Assembly: GCA_963580285.1 (NCBI GenBank)
Contig: OY757019.1
Location: forward strand, 60,780,587-60,844,586
DNA: 64,000 nt
Direction: 5' to 3'
Source of the DNA: Lucinisca nassula
Lineage: Eukaryota; Mollusca; Bivalvia; Lucinida; Lucinidae
In this document: positions 1-11,034 of the stretch, piece after piece
Numbering within the stretch: position 1 is the first letter of the stretch
Layout of the letters: the number at the start of each line of letters is the position of its first letter
Notes under the pieces: model-generated
Databases searched by the model: none
What the model was told of the DNA's origin: nothing
The model's input: only the letters and a program-made list of their open reading frames with translations
Made by a program: the position numbers and the translations under genes

Positions 1-1221
1 TCCTGTGTTTTGTGTGTGCCGTCATGTCACGTTTTGTGTTGTGTTTGGTGCGTATCGTCATTTCACGTCTCGTCCTGTGTATTTTATGTAGAGTCATGTT
101 ACGTCTGGTCCTACGTGTTGTGTGTACCGTCATGTCACGTCTTCTCCTGTGCCTGGTGTGTACGGTCATGTCACGTCTTGTCCTGTGTTTCGTGAGTACC
201 GTCGTGTCACGTCTTGTCCTGTGTTTTGTGTGTACCGTCTTGTCACGTCCTGTCCCATGTTTGGTGTGTACCGTCATGCCACGTCTTGTCCTGTGTTTTG
301 TGTTTACTCCCATGTAATGTTTTGTCCTGTGTTTTGTTTGTACCGTCATGTCCATCTTGTCATGTGTTTGGTGTGTACCGTCATGCCACCTCTTGGTCTG
401 TGTTTGTTGTATACCGTCATGCCACTTCTTGTCCTGTGTCTGGTTGTACCGTCATGCCACCTCTTGGTCTGTGTTTGGTGTGTACCGTCATGCCACCTCT
501 TGGTCTATGCTTGTTGGATACCGTCATGCCACGTCTTGTCCTGCATTTGGTGTGTACCGTCATGTCACCTCTTGGTATGTATTTGTTGTATACCGTCATG
601 CCACGTCTTGTCCTGTGTTTGGTGTGTACCGTCATGTCTTGTCTTGTCCTATGTCTTGTGTGCACCGACATGTCACGACTGATCCTGTGTTTTGTGGTTA
701 CCATCATATCACGTCTTGTCTTGTGTATTGTGTGTACCGACATGTCACGACTGTGTTTTGTGTGTACCGTCATATCATGTCTTGTCCTGTGTTGTTGTGT
801 ACCGTCATGTTACGTCTTGTCCTGTGTTTGATGTGTATTTTCATATCACGTCTTGGTATGTGTTTTGTGTATACCATCATGTCACGTCTTGTCCTGTGTT
901 TGGTGTGTACCATTATGTCGACTCTTGTCCAGTGTTTTGTGTGTACCGTCATATCACGTCTTGTCCTGTGTTTTGTGTGAACCGTCATATCGTGTTTTGC
1001 CCTGTGTTTTGTGTGTACCGTCATATCACGTATTGTCCTATGTTTCGTTTGTACCGTCAAAACACGTCTTGTCCTATGTTTCGTGTGTACCGTCATACCA
1101 CGTATTGTCCTATGTTTCGTGTGTACCGTCAAAACACGTCTTGTCCTATGTTTCGTGTGTACCGTCATACCACGTCTTGGCCTGTGTTTTGTGTGTGCCG
1201 TCATATCACGTCTTGTCCTGT
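1..1221. repeat. 36-bp minisatellite array (left part)
   Basis: About 34 imperfect head-to-tail units of about 36 bp. The phase marker GTGTACCGTCAT recurs, for example near 121, 157, 193 and 229. The array is already under way at base 1, so its left end lies outside. Because 36 is a multiple of 3 and the unit has few stops, long reading frames stay open on both strands and give a 12-residue peptide repeat (C-x-Y-R-H-V-T-S-C-P-V-F). I treat these as non-coding. Units at about 1020-1180 alternate between ATACCACG and AAAACACG variants, a local 72-bp higher-order repeat. Confidence 0.95.
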
Positions 1222-1223
1222 GT

Positions 1224-1470
1224 TTTGTGTGTGTGTGTGTGTGTGTGTGAATTCGGGTTTAACGTCGCTATCAACAAATTTTCAGTCATATCACGACGGT
1301 GTCTGGTTGCGACAGGGAGCTCAATGCTCACTTTTATAGTGCTGCCCAGTCACAATATCCTGACACTGGGTCGACCAGTCCTAGCTCTACCCCGTAAATC
1401 TGAGTGCCAAGCGAGGAGCAGCTGGTACCATTGTCAACGACTTTGGTATGTCGCGGCCCGGGATCGAACC
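1224..1470 (-). mobile_element. SINE-like element with (GT)n end, inside the minisatellite
   Basis: Read on the minus strand the element ends with AGCGACGTTAAACCCGAATT followed by a CA microsatellite. It interrupts the 36-bp array, which resumes at 1471 with the same unit. Related copies lie at 36824-37031 and 41452-41669. The flanks CTGTGTTTTGTG and CCGTGTTTTGTG look like a target duplication, but the array is itself repetitive, so this is weak. The inner part (GGGATCGAACC at the 5' end) resembles a tRNA B box. Confidence 0.75.
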
Positions 1471-1612
1471 GTGTTTTGTGTGTACCGTCATATCACGTCT
1501 TGTCATGTGTTTGGTGTGGACCGTCATTGTCACGACTTGTCTTGTGTTTTGTGTGTACCGCAATATGACGTCTTGTCTTGTGTCTTGTGTGTATCGTCAT
1601 GTCACTTTTTCT
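1471..1612. repeat. 36-bp minisatellite array (right part)
   Basis: Four more degenerate units of the same repeat as bases 1-1221, separated from it by the inserted SINE-like element. The units decay into unique sequence after about 1607. Confidence 0.9.
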
Positions 1613-1734
1613 CTACTTTCGATGACCAGCAATGTCTTTTTCAGAAATTCTGGTTTTGCCTTTGTATCATTTACTTCTACATCAGAAATTCATCGCGGCG
1701 GTTCAAACGAGTACTCACAATTTATATTTTAGAG

Positions 1735-1965
1735 AAGAAATAAGAAAAATAAAGTTTACCAGTGTAAACCCCAGTTTTACTATAGAAAGGTGGAGCTCAA
1801 GCGAGCCGGAATTGTATAGGCCTGTGTTCCTGATGGAACACCGAATCCTCATCCAAACTCGTTCATTAGACCCGAAGAAATTCTTGAAATGTATGATGTG
1901 TGTACTCATTGGAATCGCCTCGATGAGGCGATTCTTATGAGTACACACAACATACCCATACATTA
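1735..1965. mobile_element. palindromic MITE remnant (hairpin family)
   Basis: Contains the family modules: AATAAGAAAAATAAAGTTTACC, the GTAAACCCCAGTTTT block, and a hairpin at about 1900-1946 with arms around TACTCATTGGAATCGCCTC and GAGGCGATTCTTATGAGTAC. The termini are not preserved. See the copy at 27790-28082 for an intact example. Confidence 0.65.
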
Positions 1966-2166
1966 TGAAAACTGAAAAATATCCCTAGTTATTCCCATTA
2001 CGTTCCCAACCTTGCACTATGTGTTATAGTTCAACGACCTTTGAGAGTTCAAAGATTAAGCGTGACAAGACTATTCCATTTTTTTAGGGGAAGCAGGTTT
2101 CGGACAACATTTACACTTGATTTTAAATAGATAGATAAATGTTTTGACATTGTCATCATGTAAAAG

Positions 2167-2253
2167 ACTTGGCTTAGTGGTTTCGTGTAATGCTTACCAC
2201 TGCGAGTCAAACTAGAACCTTTTAGCCGAGTAGGGTTCGAGTCCCAGTGCCAT
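2167..2253 (+). pseudogene. tRNA-like segment followed by a T run
   Basis: A-box-like TGGCTTAGTGG and B-box-like GGTTCGAGTCC are correctly ordered, and a run of T (possible Pol III terminator) follows at about 2259. The spacing would suit a long-variable-arm tRNA, but the acceptor arms pair poorly. It is more likely a tRNA-derived SINE head or pseudo-tRNA than a working gene. Confidence 0.35.
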
Positions 2254-2540
2254 ACATATTTTTTTTTTATATTATTTTCTATTTAATTTCATCTTTAATG
2301 TTTATAGTTAGTTTCTTTTTTTGTATTTTTCATATTTTATCTTTTGGTTCCCTTTTATTTTAAATATTTATTTTTTATTTCATTTTATAATGTTCAGACA
2401 CATTTCAACAAAGCATTCAAACATGAAGCTTCGCCTTCACTGACAGGATATCATAATGGTATCCATTTTACTAACATTTTTGATAATTTTACTAGAATCC
2501 GAGCCACAACGATTCCCTTGCGCTCGTTTCATTTTCCAAT

Positions 2541-2868
2541 AAGATGAATATATTTTGTTTTGTTTGATTTGAGGTTTAACGTCCCCGTCAACACTGTAAC
2601 GGTCATTTTGGAGACGTTGCTTCCAATTTTGTGGGACTTTTACCCGACATTGAGATGAAATGACATCTCAAGCCCTGTCGCCCAATGAAACCAATAGAGT
2701 TTATTAGCATGGACGGTCCGCCTCGCACCGCGGTTCCTGGACAGGCTTAGATCCTCTAAGCGGTTTACCCGTACTAGTGTGCGGGCCGGATTCAGCTCTG
2801 CGTGGAAGCATCATGCAGCCCATATATTTCTTCAAGCCCCTATGGGCGGGGGCCAAAGATGAATATAT
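2541..2868 (-). mobile_element. SINE family B copy with 13-bp target duplication
   Basis: Full-length copy, minus strand, body about 2554-2855. It is flanked by identical AAGATGAATATAT at 2541-2553 and 2856-2868. On the minus strand it starts at the GCCCCCGCCCATAGGGGC head, passes the ATGATGCTTCCACGCAGAGC and TCTCAATGTCGGGTAAAAGT blocks, and ends GGGGACGTTAAACCTCAAAT plus an A/C tail. I see no convincing Pol III A and B boxes, so the head type is unassigned. Confidence 0.9.
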
Positions 2869-2884
2869 ACATCTAGTGTGATGG

Positions 2885-3470
2885 CCGAAGCACGTCCATC
2901 GGGGTTTTGAGAAACAGATCGGACTGCACGATGCTTTTTAACAGAGCTGAAATTGATCGCACATGAATAATGGTAAATCGCTTAGTAAATCTAACGCTGC
3001 CCGGCAGGCGAGGTGTTATTATGAGTTGGCCCGTTCATTCATATAACCCCTTTTGGTTTCATTCGGGAGGGCAGGGTTTGAGATGTCATTTCATTACAAA
3101 AGCATGCCTATACAAAAATATTAGAAATATTTACTACCAAAAGAACGAAAATTTTGATGAAAATTTATAATATTTATTTCTTATTTTTGTTCCAAACATA
3201 GATTGTGGGAACTCATTAGAACCGCCTCGACGAAGCAGTTCTAACGAGTATCCACAATCTATTTATTAGAGCAGATATAAGGAAAATATTGTTTACCCCT
3301 ATAAACCCAAGTTTTACCATATGAAAGTCGGGTTTGGTGATGTCAAAATTATAAGGCGTGTTTTTGTGATGTCATCTCAATGTCGGGTAGAACCCTACAG
3401 AATTGGTAGAAACGTCTCCAAAATGGACGGGACGATAAACCGCCAAATCAAACAAACAAACCAATATCTT
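2885..3470 (+). mobile_element. SINE family B copy split by a MITE
   Basis: The left part (about 2885-3095) carries the head (CCATCGGGG) through GAGATGTCATTTCAT. The right part (about 3372-3470) resumes with TCTCAATGTCGGGTAG and ends with an AAATCAAACAAACAAAC tail. The break is filled by a hairpin MITE, so the SINE is the older insertion. The break falls in the loop of a small palindrome (TTGAGATG/CATCTCAA) within the SINE consensus. Confidence 0.85.
3096..3371. mobile_element. hairpin MITE inserted in SINE B
   Basis: Terminal inverted repeats are of the ACGAAAACACGCCTAT type (diverged TACAAAAGCATGCCTATAC at left, AAGGCGTGTTTTTGTGATG at right). The internal stem-loop at about 3203-3262 has arms around AGATTGTGGGAACTCATTAG. 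No coding capacity. It is the younger partner of the SINE it interrupts. Confidence 0.85.
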
Positions 3471-3554
3471 GTGTGACCCACTTTTATGATTTACGCGGTA
3501 AACACGTGATCACATTTACGGAAAATGTTTAGGAAAAGTAAAAAAAAAGTAAAA

Positions 3555-3625
3555 ATACATACCTCCCCCAAGACTTGAACCCTGGTCCTCCATGTTGGCG
3601 GAAGCGTTACTAGACCCTCTCGACT
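3555..3625 (-). pseudogene. tRNA-like segment, minus strand
   Basis: On the minus strand a B-box-like GGTTCAAGTCT follows a plausible A-box region, GAGAGGGTCTAGTAACGC. The T-rich flank on that strand fits Pol III termination. Probably a SINE head or decayed tRNA; no intact cloverleaf is clear. Confidence 0.35.
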
Positions 3626-3887
3626 ATACTTCTATGTTACAAAAGGTTAATAATAGGAGGGTAGCTATCGCCAAGTGTAAAAATACCAATTAAAGGCGAT
3701 TTACCTAAAATATGGACGAGTACAAAATTAAAAAAGCAGACGTCTCACTGCGTTTTGAACGACTATACCCTCGTTGTCTCTATAACTACCCCTGTAGTCA
3801 CGGAAGTCCACGCAGAATAAGCATGCAGGCAGAGCACTAAAACAAACGCACGTGCATAGTATTTGAAAATCGATTTCAATCAAACTT

Positions 3888-4160
3888 TTTGCGTCCCCGG
3901 CCATCGGGGCTGGAGAAGTAGGCTGAGCTGCACGGTGCTTCCGCGCAGAAATGAAACCGACCGAACCTGTGCACTGGTAAACGCTTAGGTCTAAGCAAGA
4001 CCATGAAAAGTGGTGCGGGCGACTGCTCCTTAAACCCTGGCGGTTTCATTGGGACGGTAGGATCATCTCAATGTCGGGTAAATGTCGCACAAATCGGAAG
4101 CAACGTTACCAAAATGACCTGAATAGTATTGCCGGGGACGAAAAACCTCGAAGCAAACAA
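3888..4160 (+). mobile_element. SINE family B copy, diverged
   Basis: Starts at CCCCGGCCATCGGGGC, then CACGGTGCTTCCGCGCAGA, TCTCAATGTCGGGTAAATGT, and ends GGGGACGAAAAACCTCGAAG plus AAACAAC. More substitutions than the copies at 2554 or 29634, so older. Confidence 0.85.
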
Positions 4161-4699
4161 CTAGACAATCAAACTGCTAGCAATTTGAATGGTTGATTTA
4201 TTGATACCGGAAATAATTGTATAGATTCTGAAGAAAAAAGGTAACTGTAAATGAAAAACTTATAATTGCATGTCTCAACTCTTTTGGCATATCAAGACAT
4301 GCCAACAAGACACAAATCCAATTTGAGAACTTCAGAGTGTGTAAGAACATGTAGTCGTTTCAACACTGAGCAGAAACCGGGGCCATTAATCTTGTCTTTC
4401 TGTTGAAAAACTATAATTTGTAAGACTATAACAAATGATGACAGAGCAAGGGCCAAAGCAATTCATTAAGAGAATGTTTGTAACACGCACATGTACAATG
4501 ATGATTCGTATAAGTTTACACGAGAGTCGCGAGTCAGAAAAAAATTGAGGAAATAAATTTCAAATGAACAAGATTGTTTTCTATTCTTGCTTTAATTGTC
4601 AGCTCATTTTTTTGTTTATGACAAAGTGCTTTTGTTAGAAGCATATTTTTTCTTCACTTAACGGAACTCGACATAAATAAGTCTAACTGTTCGTTTTCT

Positions 4700-5135
4700 G
4701 TTGCTCCAGCATTTCAGTGGTTTCTTGATGTCGAGTCCTCACCGTTGTTTCATCTCTGTGGTTGTTTGTTTTATTTTAGTTCTGATGAGTTAGGAGGCCT
4801 TCATGAACAAATTACATGTATTTGTCTAAATCGCGAAGGAAGTCAGGCGAGGATTGCGGCCGCGTAATTTGTTTCACTGACCGTTCCAAGGCGGTCCTTC
4901 TGTCGCGGTTTATTTTTGTTATGGTTTGTCTTTGAATGTGTGTGTCCATTATACTTTTTGGTTTGGATAGCCAGTTGACCATTTCGTGGGAAAGTGACTG
5001 TTCTTTTGGCTTTCCCATTAGGGTCTAGTTAATTCATGCCTTTGGTGTCTCTGATGGGAGCTGTGGGTTAATTGTATCGATTCCTGATCATTGCCTTCAT
5101 TTCTATTTCCTATGGTTTGCTCACGAGGTCTACAT
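4700..5135. repeat. dispersed repeat R4, copy 1
   Basis: Begins TGCTCCAGCATTTCAGTGG and contains GATGAGTTAGGAGGCCTTCA. It ends near TTAATTGTATCGATTCCTGATC. A second long copy is at 11645-11945 and a short part at 9322-9400. No coding content or termini recognised. Confidence 0.7.
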
Positions 5136-5234
5136 CAGTAAATTGTACAGTAGCATTTGAAACTAGGATCACAAAAAGAAGGAAAATGAGGAACAGTTTC
5201 CTATATCTGTTCAAAACATAAAGCCACCTTTAAT

Positions 5235-5700
5235 AACATTTTAGCCCCATTACAGTAAAATCTGTGCTGAGTTTAACCGGATAAGACACAAGCCGGCCTG
5301 CTTAAACTTCGAGGTATTGTACTGTCCAAGCACCGAACATAAAGTTCCTTATCAGACAACATTATTATAACGACTGTATTTGTTCCCTATTATTGGGCCG
5401 TTATAATGGATTTGCCGCTATAAAGAATCCAGGTTAGGGTTACATCATTACTCCAAGAAACAAATGTTATAGACATTTGTTAGAATCGCCTCTGTTAGGC
5501 GATTCTAACAAATGTCTATAACATTTGTTTCTTGGAGTATTAAACCATAAGAATCGTTCAAAAAGAAAAAAGAAATTTCCAACCCTAGGGATGCAAACGT
5601 CGTTCTGAGCTTAGAATTCATTCCATTGAAATCGTCGTTATAACGAGTTTTGTCGTTATAAAGTATGTCGGTATAAAGAGGGTTGACTGTATACGGTAAC
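5235..5700. mobile_element. palindrome-bearing non-autonomous element
   Basis: A region with repeated GTTATAACGACT/GTCGTTATAACGAG motifs either side of a large exact hairpin (5451-5537). The right edge (GTTGACTGTATA) and left edge (TTACAGTAAAATCTG) may be its ends. No reading frame of note. Confidence 0.5.
5451..5537. repeat. perfect 41-bp inverted repeat, 5-nt loop
   Basis: Arms 5451-5491 and 5497-5537 are exact reverse complements, loop CTGTT. The inner stem (TTAGAATCGCCT) resembles the inner stem of the hairpin MITEs (TTAGAACCGCCTC) but the outer stem is different. Zero mismatches imply a young insertion or gene conversion between the arms. Confidence 0.95.
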
Positions 5701-5775
5701 ACAGGCTGATCTGCATCTTTGTCATTCGCAAATACCATAAAAGTTTTCTCACGACGCGGCTAACTTGGACTTATC

Positions 5776-5860
5776 AGTTTTTTTTTTTTTTTTGTTTTTT
5801 TTTATTTTTCATTTTTTTTTTTTTTTTTTGTTTTTTTTTTGTTGTTGTTTTTTTTTTTCT
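5776..5860. repeat. T-rich low-complexity tract
   Basis: Interrupted poly-T of about 85 bp next to the 3' end of a SINE A fragment on the minus strand. Simple sequence. Confidence 0.9.
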
Positions 5861-5896
5861 TGATTTCGGTTTTACACTCTTCTCAATATTATTTCA

Positions 5897-6015
5897 CTTA
5901 CTCTGAGCCGATCGTTTATCAGAGGGGGGCGATAACCGGCGTACCCGGAGAAAAACCACCTGACCTTCAGTTGCAGACTCTGCGTCCCGGGCGAGGGTCG
6001 AACCACAGCGATGAG
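5897..6015 (-). mobile_element. tRNA-derived SINE family A, fragment
   Basis: On the minus strand it matches the middle of the copy at 61804-62034: GGTTCGA(C)CCTCGCCCGGG, AACTGAAGGTCAGGTGGTTT, TCTCCGGGTACGCCGGTT, GAGCCGATCG block reversed. Both ends are missing. Confidence 0.8.
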
Positions 6016-6337
6016 AAAGTTTTATACTTCGGTAAATTCTCAGAGCTATTTCACACAGCGACAGGTAGTAACGTTACGTCAAAGAGCACGTTTAGAACCC
6101 GCGCCTTACGTCATTAAACATGTAGTGACGTCAACATCATTCGATTAAAAGTGCGGAAACTTTTGAAAACGTAAATGTTAGAACAATAATAAACTGAATT
6201 TAAAGACTTGACGTTTTTGCTCTTTGGTTCCTTTCAACGACGGCAGCTTCTAATTGAATAATCATTCCGCCATGGCCGTTGGTAAGTCCATATTTCGCTT
6301 TCGAAAGAATTCCTAAAATTTACCATTTTAGTGGCAT

Positions 6338-8518
6338 TTTAGCTCACCAGAGCCGAAGGCTCCGGGGGAGCTTATAGGATAGGCAGTTGTCCTTCGTCGT
6401 CGTCGTCTGCGTCGTCTGGCGTTAACACTTTCAAACGACATCTCCTCTGAAACCACTGGGCCGATTGGGCCCAAATTTTATCTGTAGCATCCTTGGGCTG
6501 GGGGATTGAAAGTTCGTGTTTTTTATGAAAATCGGCTCATTAGTTTGGTTGCTATGGCAACTTGTAGTTTCCATAGACTTATAATGGGGAAAATTGAAAA
6601 ATGGCATTTACTGCCAAGCTTCTGCAGATATTTTGACAAAACTTTCATAGAAATGTTCCATAGGCAATCTACTATCTGCCGTATGATTTTAGGCCTTCTG
6701 CTCATTTTTATTGGTTGCCATGGAAACCAAAATGCAAAAAATAGAAAAAAAAATACTTAAAAAATCATCTCCTTAGAAACCATACGCTCTTGGAGGCTGA
6801 GACTTTATGAAAATATTCACCATATTTGCCTTTACAGTTTTTGTGTTTTTTGTTTTATGAAATTTGGCCTTTTAGTTTTGTTGCTATGGCAACTTAGAGT
6901 TTCCATTGACTTATAATGGGGAAAACTGAAAAATTGCATTTACTGCCAAGTCATTGCAGATATTTTGACAAAACTTACATAGACATGTTCCTTGAGTAAA
7001 CTTCTCTCAGCCATATGCTTTTATGTCAACCTGGGGGCTCCCTAGGTTGTGCCGGGGCCATGCCCCGCCCCCCTCCACTTCATAAAATGCCTTATATCTC
7101 AGAAAACTTACAGATCCCAACCCCTAAACCATATATATTCTTGTTCCTTATGATAAGATGCATTAAGTGACACCAACCTGGGGGTCCCCCCAGATGTGCC
7201 GGGGACATGCCCTGCCCCCCTCCATTTCATAAAATGCCATTTGTCTCAGAAACCATTCAGATCCCCACCCCTAAACTATATATATTCTTGTTCCTTATGC
7301 TAAGATGCGTTAAGTGACACCAACCTGGGGGTCCCCCGGGATGTGCCGGGGAAATTCCCCATCCCCTCCACTTCATAAAATGCCATTTATCTCAGAAACC
7401 ATTGAGATCCCCACCCCTAAACCATATATATTCTTGTTCCTTATGATAAGATGGACTCAGTGACACCAACCTGGGGGTCCCCCGGGATGTGCTGGGGCCA
7501 TGCCTAATCCCCTCCACTTCATAAAAGGCTAAATATTCCAGAAACCTTACAGATCCTCACCCCAAAACCATATATATTCTTGTTCCTTATGATAAGATGC
7601 AAACAGTGACACCAGCATTGGGGTCCCCCCAGGGTGCCACGGGCCATGCCCCACCCCTTTACTTCATTAAAATCCATATATCTCAGAAACCGTTCAGATC
7701 CCCGCCCCTAAACCATATATATACTTGTTCCTGATCGTAAGACTTCACTTAATAATAGGCCATATATCTCAGAAACCATTCAAATCCCCATCCTATAATC
7801 ACATATATTCTTGTTCATTGTTATTAGACACATTCAGTCAACCCTGTCTTTTGGGGTCCGCATGGGGGTCTCTCCCTTCCACTTCATAAAAGGGCCTCAT
7901 ATCTCAGAAACCGTTCAGATCGCCACAATTTAACCATATATATTCTTGATCTTTTTGATAAGATATATTCAGTGACAACAATATTGGGCTTTTCTGGGAT
8001 CTGCCAAGCCCGAATCCCTCCATTGCTTAAAAGGCCTTACATCTCAGGAACCATACATATCCCCACCGCTAAACCATATATGTCTTTGTTCCTTTTTATA
8101 AGACCCATTTAGTGACACCAATCAGGGCTCCATATGGCAGCCCACCTGAGCTCTGGTTTATGAAATTTGGCCATTTGATTGTTTGCTATGGCAAGTTAAG
8201 AGTTTCCATTGACTTATAATGGGGAAAATTGAAAAATGACATTAATGCCTCTCAAGATATTTTGTCAAACTATCATAGAAATGTTCCTTTAATAATGTTC
8301 TTTTTGGCCTATTTGTTGCCACAGATGGGGAATTGTCAATTGTCATCTGTTGTCTTCAAGCGACATCAGACCTCTGAAGCCACTAGTCTGATTGTGTCCA
8401 AATTTTATCTGTAGCAGCCTTGGGTGCAGGGCTTCCATGGTTAATTAAAATACATTGCTGCCAGTGGGGTGTGGCTCCCTGAGCTCTGGTGAGCATTGTG
8501 GTCCATGGGCCTCTTGTT
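6338..8518 (+). mobile_element. tandem-repeat-bearing element A
   Basis: Left end TTTTAGCTCACCAGAGCCGA followed by a CGTCGTCGTCGTC tract; right end GAGCTCTGGTGAGCATTGTG plus CATGGGCCTCTTGTT. The same end modules bound elements B (14565) and C (17085, reversed), but the interior differs. The module CCAAATTTTATCTGTAGCA appears near both ends (about 6472 and 8398). No conserved coding frame; I cannot assign a transposase class. Confidence 0.75.
7019..8110. repeat. 146-bp tandem array inside element A
   Basis: Seven to eight imperfect units. The marker CATAAAATGCC recurs at about 7080, 7228, 7374 and 7519, then 7664, with shorter or decayed units after 7740. Each unit has ATCTCAGAAACC, CCTAAACCATATATATTCTT and CCTGGGGGTCCCCC. 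Confidence 0.9.
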
Positions 8519-8560
8519 AATATTTCGATGACAAAGTTGGAATTTTAAGGAATGAATTAT

Positions 8561-8663
8561 CATTTTTGTGGATTTTATCGATGCTTAAACTCCGTCGAAT
8601 CACTCACAAACTTAACATTAAGTCATTTTTGTGAGATGCACATCGATAAAATCCACAAAAATG
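8561..8663. repeat. 23-bp perfect inverted repeat, 57-bp spacer
   Basis: CATTTTTGTGGATTTTATCG plus ATG at 8561-8583 is the exact reverse complement of 8641-8663. Could be the centre or ends of a small fold-back element. Confidence 0.85.
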
Positions 8664-8874
8664 AAATTCAATACTATAACATTTGCAGACTCCCGAAGAA
8701 GCTGTTTAATCACGAGGCCAGTAGGCTTCCGAGTTAATGCATATGGATGTTCGTTATTCTTGCATAACTTACGATTCCAACGGCGATATTGTGACGAAAC
8801 CCTCAGAACTCCATAAAAACTCTCCTCTCCATCTAAGGAGCAAAACTAATCTATATTAAGGGTATACATAAGAG

Positions 8875-9262
8875 CAAAAATCTCGAAGCTTTGTCTGGAA
8901 AATGCTATTTGCTGGATACTTCATATATTGCATATTATTATATGACGTCGCGTCTGAGAATATAATAACGCCATGTAATAAATTCGATAATCCACTTGTG
9001 GATTAAATATGCAAAATAGTTTGATACGTCCCGTAACGTTACACATACGACGTCCTTAACGACGCCGCGTTTAATAATTTTTGACAATTGACGTTTTCAT
9101 AAACAAATCGTGAATAAAATGCGCTTTAAATGTCATATGTCAGCTTGCTATGTAGAGAAAGAGATAAAACGCTCGGCAAAGCCTCGCTTTTATCCCTTTT
9201 CCTCAACTCGTTTAATACATTCAATAATATAAGATAATCTATATATGAGCCAAGTGATGAGA
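8875..9262 (-). mobile_element. fold-back element G, copy without SINE
   Basis: Reverse-orientation relative of 32345-33012. Shared blocks include TATGACGTCGCGTCT, ATAACGCCATG, GATAATCCACTTGTGGATTA, ACGTTACACATACGACGTC and GCTCGGCAAAGCCTCGC. It lacks the SINE found in the other copy and so preserves the pre-insertion site at about 8942-8975. Confidence 0.8.
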
Positions 9263-9321
9263 AAACCTGTCGCAAAGTTTTGTTATTTGCGGACCACAAC
9301 GGTGCAATCTGTTCAGCACTC

Positions 9322-9400
9322 AGTTCTTTCCCTTTGGTGTCTTTGATGGGTGGAGTAAGTTAATTGTATCGATTCCTGATCTTTGTTTTACTTCTACTTT
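9322..9400. repeat. dispersed repeat R4, short copy
   Basis: Shares TTTCCCTTTGGTGTCT and TTAATTGTATCGATTCCTGATC with 4700-5135 and 11645-11945. Confidence 0.65.
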
Positions 9401-9502
9401 TACCAGACGGTGAATGACTTTACTGGCTCCGAATCTGGAAGACAGGGTTTTCGTGATGGGGCGTATTTATCTTGGTCCGGCTGAAGTTCAAATACAGTGT
9501 AA

Positions 9503-9680
9503 ATGTACGATCGTTAATCAGAGGTGGACGAAAACCTGAGTACCCGGAGAAAAATCACCTGACCAGTCTTTGCAGAACTTGGGGTCTCACGTGTGACCCG
9601 AGCCAGACTCGAGCCATAGCGGTGAGTGACCTGAGGATTAAGAGGCAGTGCTCTTATCCACTAGGCCGCGGAGGCCCGTA
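9503..9680 (-). mobile_element. tRNA-derived SINE family A, 3'-truncated
   Basis: On the minus strand: GGGCCTCCGCGGCCTAGTGG (A box region), GGCTCGAGTCTGGCTCGGG (B box region), AGGTGATTTTTCTCCGGGTA, and it breaks off at the GATTAACGATCG block. Same family as 61804-62034. Confidence 0.85.
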
Positions 9681-10257
9681 ACAAACATGGTTTAAGACAT
9701 CTTATGAACAGTCCCAAAATAGGTCTGTTACTGGAAGACACAGGGCAAGAAAGAATAACTGCAGCCTTCTACTGCAACCTTCTATATATACTGAACACCA
9801 AAAGAAACGCCCACATGTTCAACGTCTGATTATTTCTGCAATCGGTTGAAATTTCGTTTCAAATGTCCCAGTTGTCTAACTGTGGTCAGTCCCTGTATTC
9901 ACGATACAATCCGCTCAAGCTTAGCTCTACATGTATGGTAAGCAGGTTTTCCACGTGCACTGACCTTGTGCAGCCACATGTTAAAAAAATCAAATATGAA
10001 ACAACAGCAATTTGGGCAGGTAACAGGAATCCGAATTAAAACGCCTAATTTTGCACTGACGTCAGATGCCATTCCTGAATTTAAACCAGCGCCACCGAGC
10101 GCTTGAACAACTAAACGCTGGAGTTACGATTTGTGCTGTCGTTTCCACCCTAGAATCATCAGCCGAATGGTATCTCGTTATAGTAGTCGCAGATAAGATT
10201 GAATAGGCGGAGCTATTCAGTTGTTGTCAGATTAAATGTCAAATTCGCTGAGTCCAC
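9681..10257. other. no identifiable gene or repeat
   Basis: Unique-looking sequence. No open frame over 60 codons with recognisable content and no repeat shared with the rest of the window that I could see. Confidence 0.5.
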
Positions 10258-10425
10258 CAGAAGATTCGGCCTCAATCAGGCGGTTCTAACGAGTACCCAC
10301 AATCTATGTTTTTGAGCAAAAATAAGGCAGATAATGTATACCCCCGTAAACCACAATTTTCTCTAAATAAAGTCGGATTTAGGGGGGTATTAATTTCGCG
10401 GACTTGTTATCGCGATGGTTGCCTC
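10258..10425. mobile_element. hairpin MITE, partial
   Basis: Right half of the hairpin (CAGGCGGTTCTAACGAGTACCC), then AATGTATACCCCCGTAAACC and the TTTAGGGGGGTATTAATTTCGCGGACTTGT terminus (given here in two parts: TTTAGGGGGGTATTA, TTCGCGGACTTGT). The left half is mostly absent. Confidence 0.7.
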
Positions 10426-11034
10426 CCCTGAAGGTGTAACCATTCCCGGTAAAAGGCAAAACGGTAACAGGAATGAAACATGACTGGGATTTGGGCGTGA
10501 TGTGAAACAAAACCTTGGAAATTGAAAGCTTAGAAGTCAGAACGTATCATTTACCGTCAAATGTTTTATCGATTCTATTTGTTCACCTGAATGATAGAAT
10601 CTATCCCTGGCGGATTTGCACAATTTTGGGTGGGTCGTTTACAAAGTGAATACGAGTTATTCTGTTTCTTTTCTTGTGACTACCACTGGTCGAGGAAAAA
10701 GCTTTTGAACGAAAAACCCAGGTATTCTTAGTGCTGTATAAAATTTTTGTTCTTCGCTCGTGTACACGGGCATTAGCAAGCAATGTAGACCCTTATCAGA
10801 AACCGCTGTTTGCTTACAATAGAGAGATTTTAGGGTAAAGGGAAACAGACTAAGTCCCCGTTCTGGGCCGAACACTCAGAGTCAATCGACCCACCAATGC
10901 CGTCAGTGCTTTAAATTACATAAACTTTAGGATTTCCACTTCGCTTAGTAATACGAACAGACTGACTCCATCTAAAATAGCGTCTGCTCTTCAGTCAAGA
11001 GCAAAATTCTTTCCTCAACAGTATATTCAAACTA
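10426..11034. other. mostly unassigned; short repeat fragment at its start
   Basis: GGTTGCCTCCCCTGAAGGTG at about 10418 matches the repeat fragments at 30660 and 63960. The rest shows nothing recognisable. Confidence 0.45.

Noticed and set aside
10..1743. Long open frames across the minisatellite, both strands
   Set aside because: Produced by a 36-bp repeat with few stops; open in several frames at once, no domain and no start or splice context.
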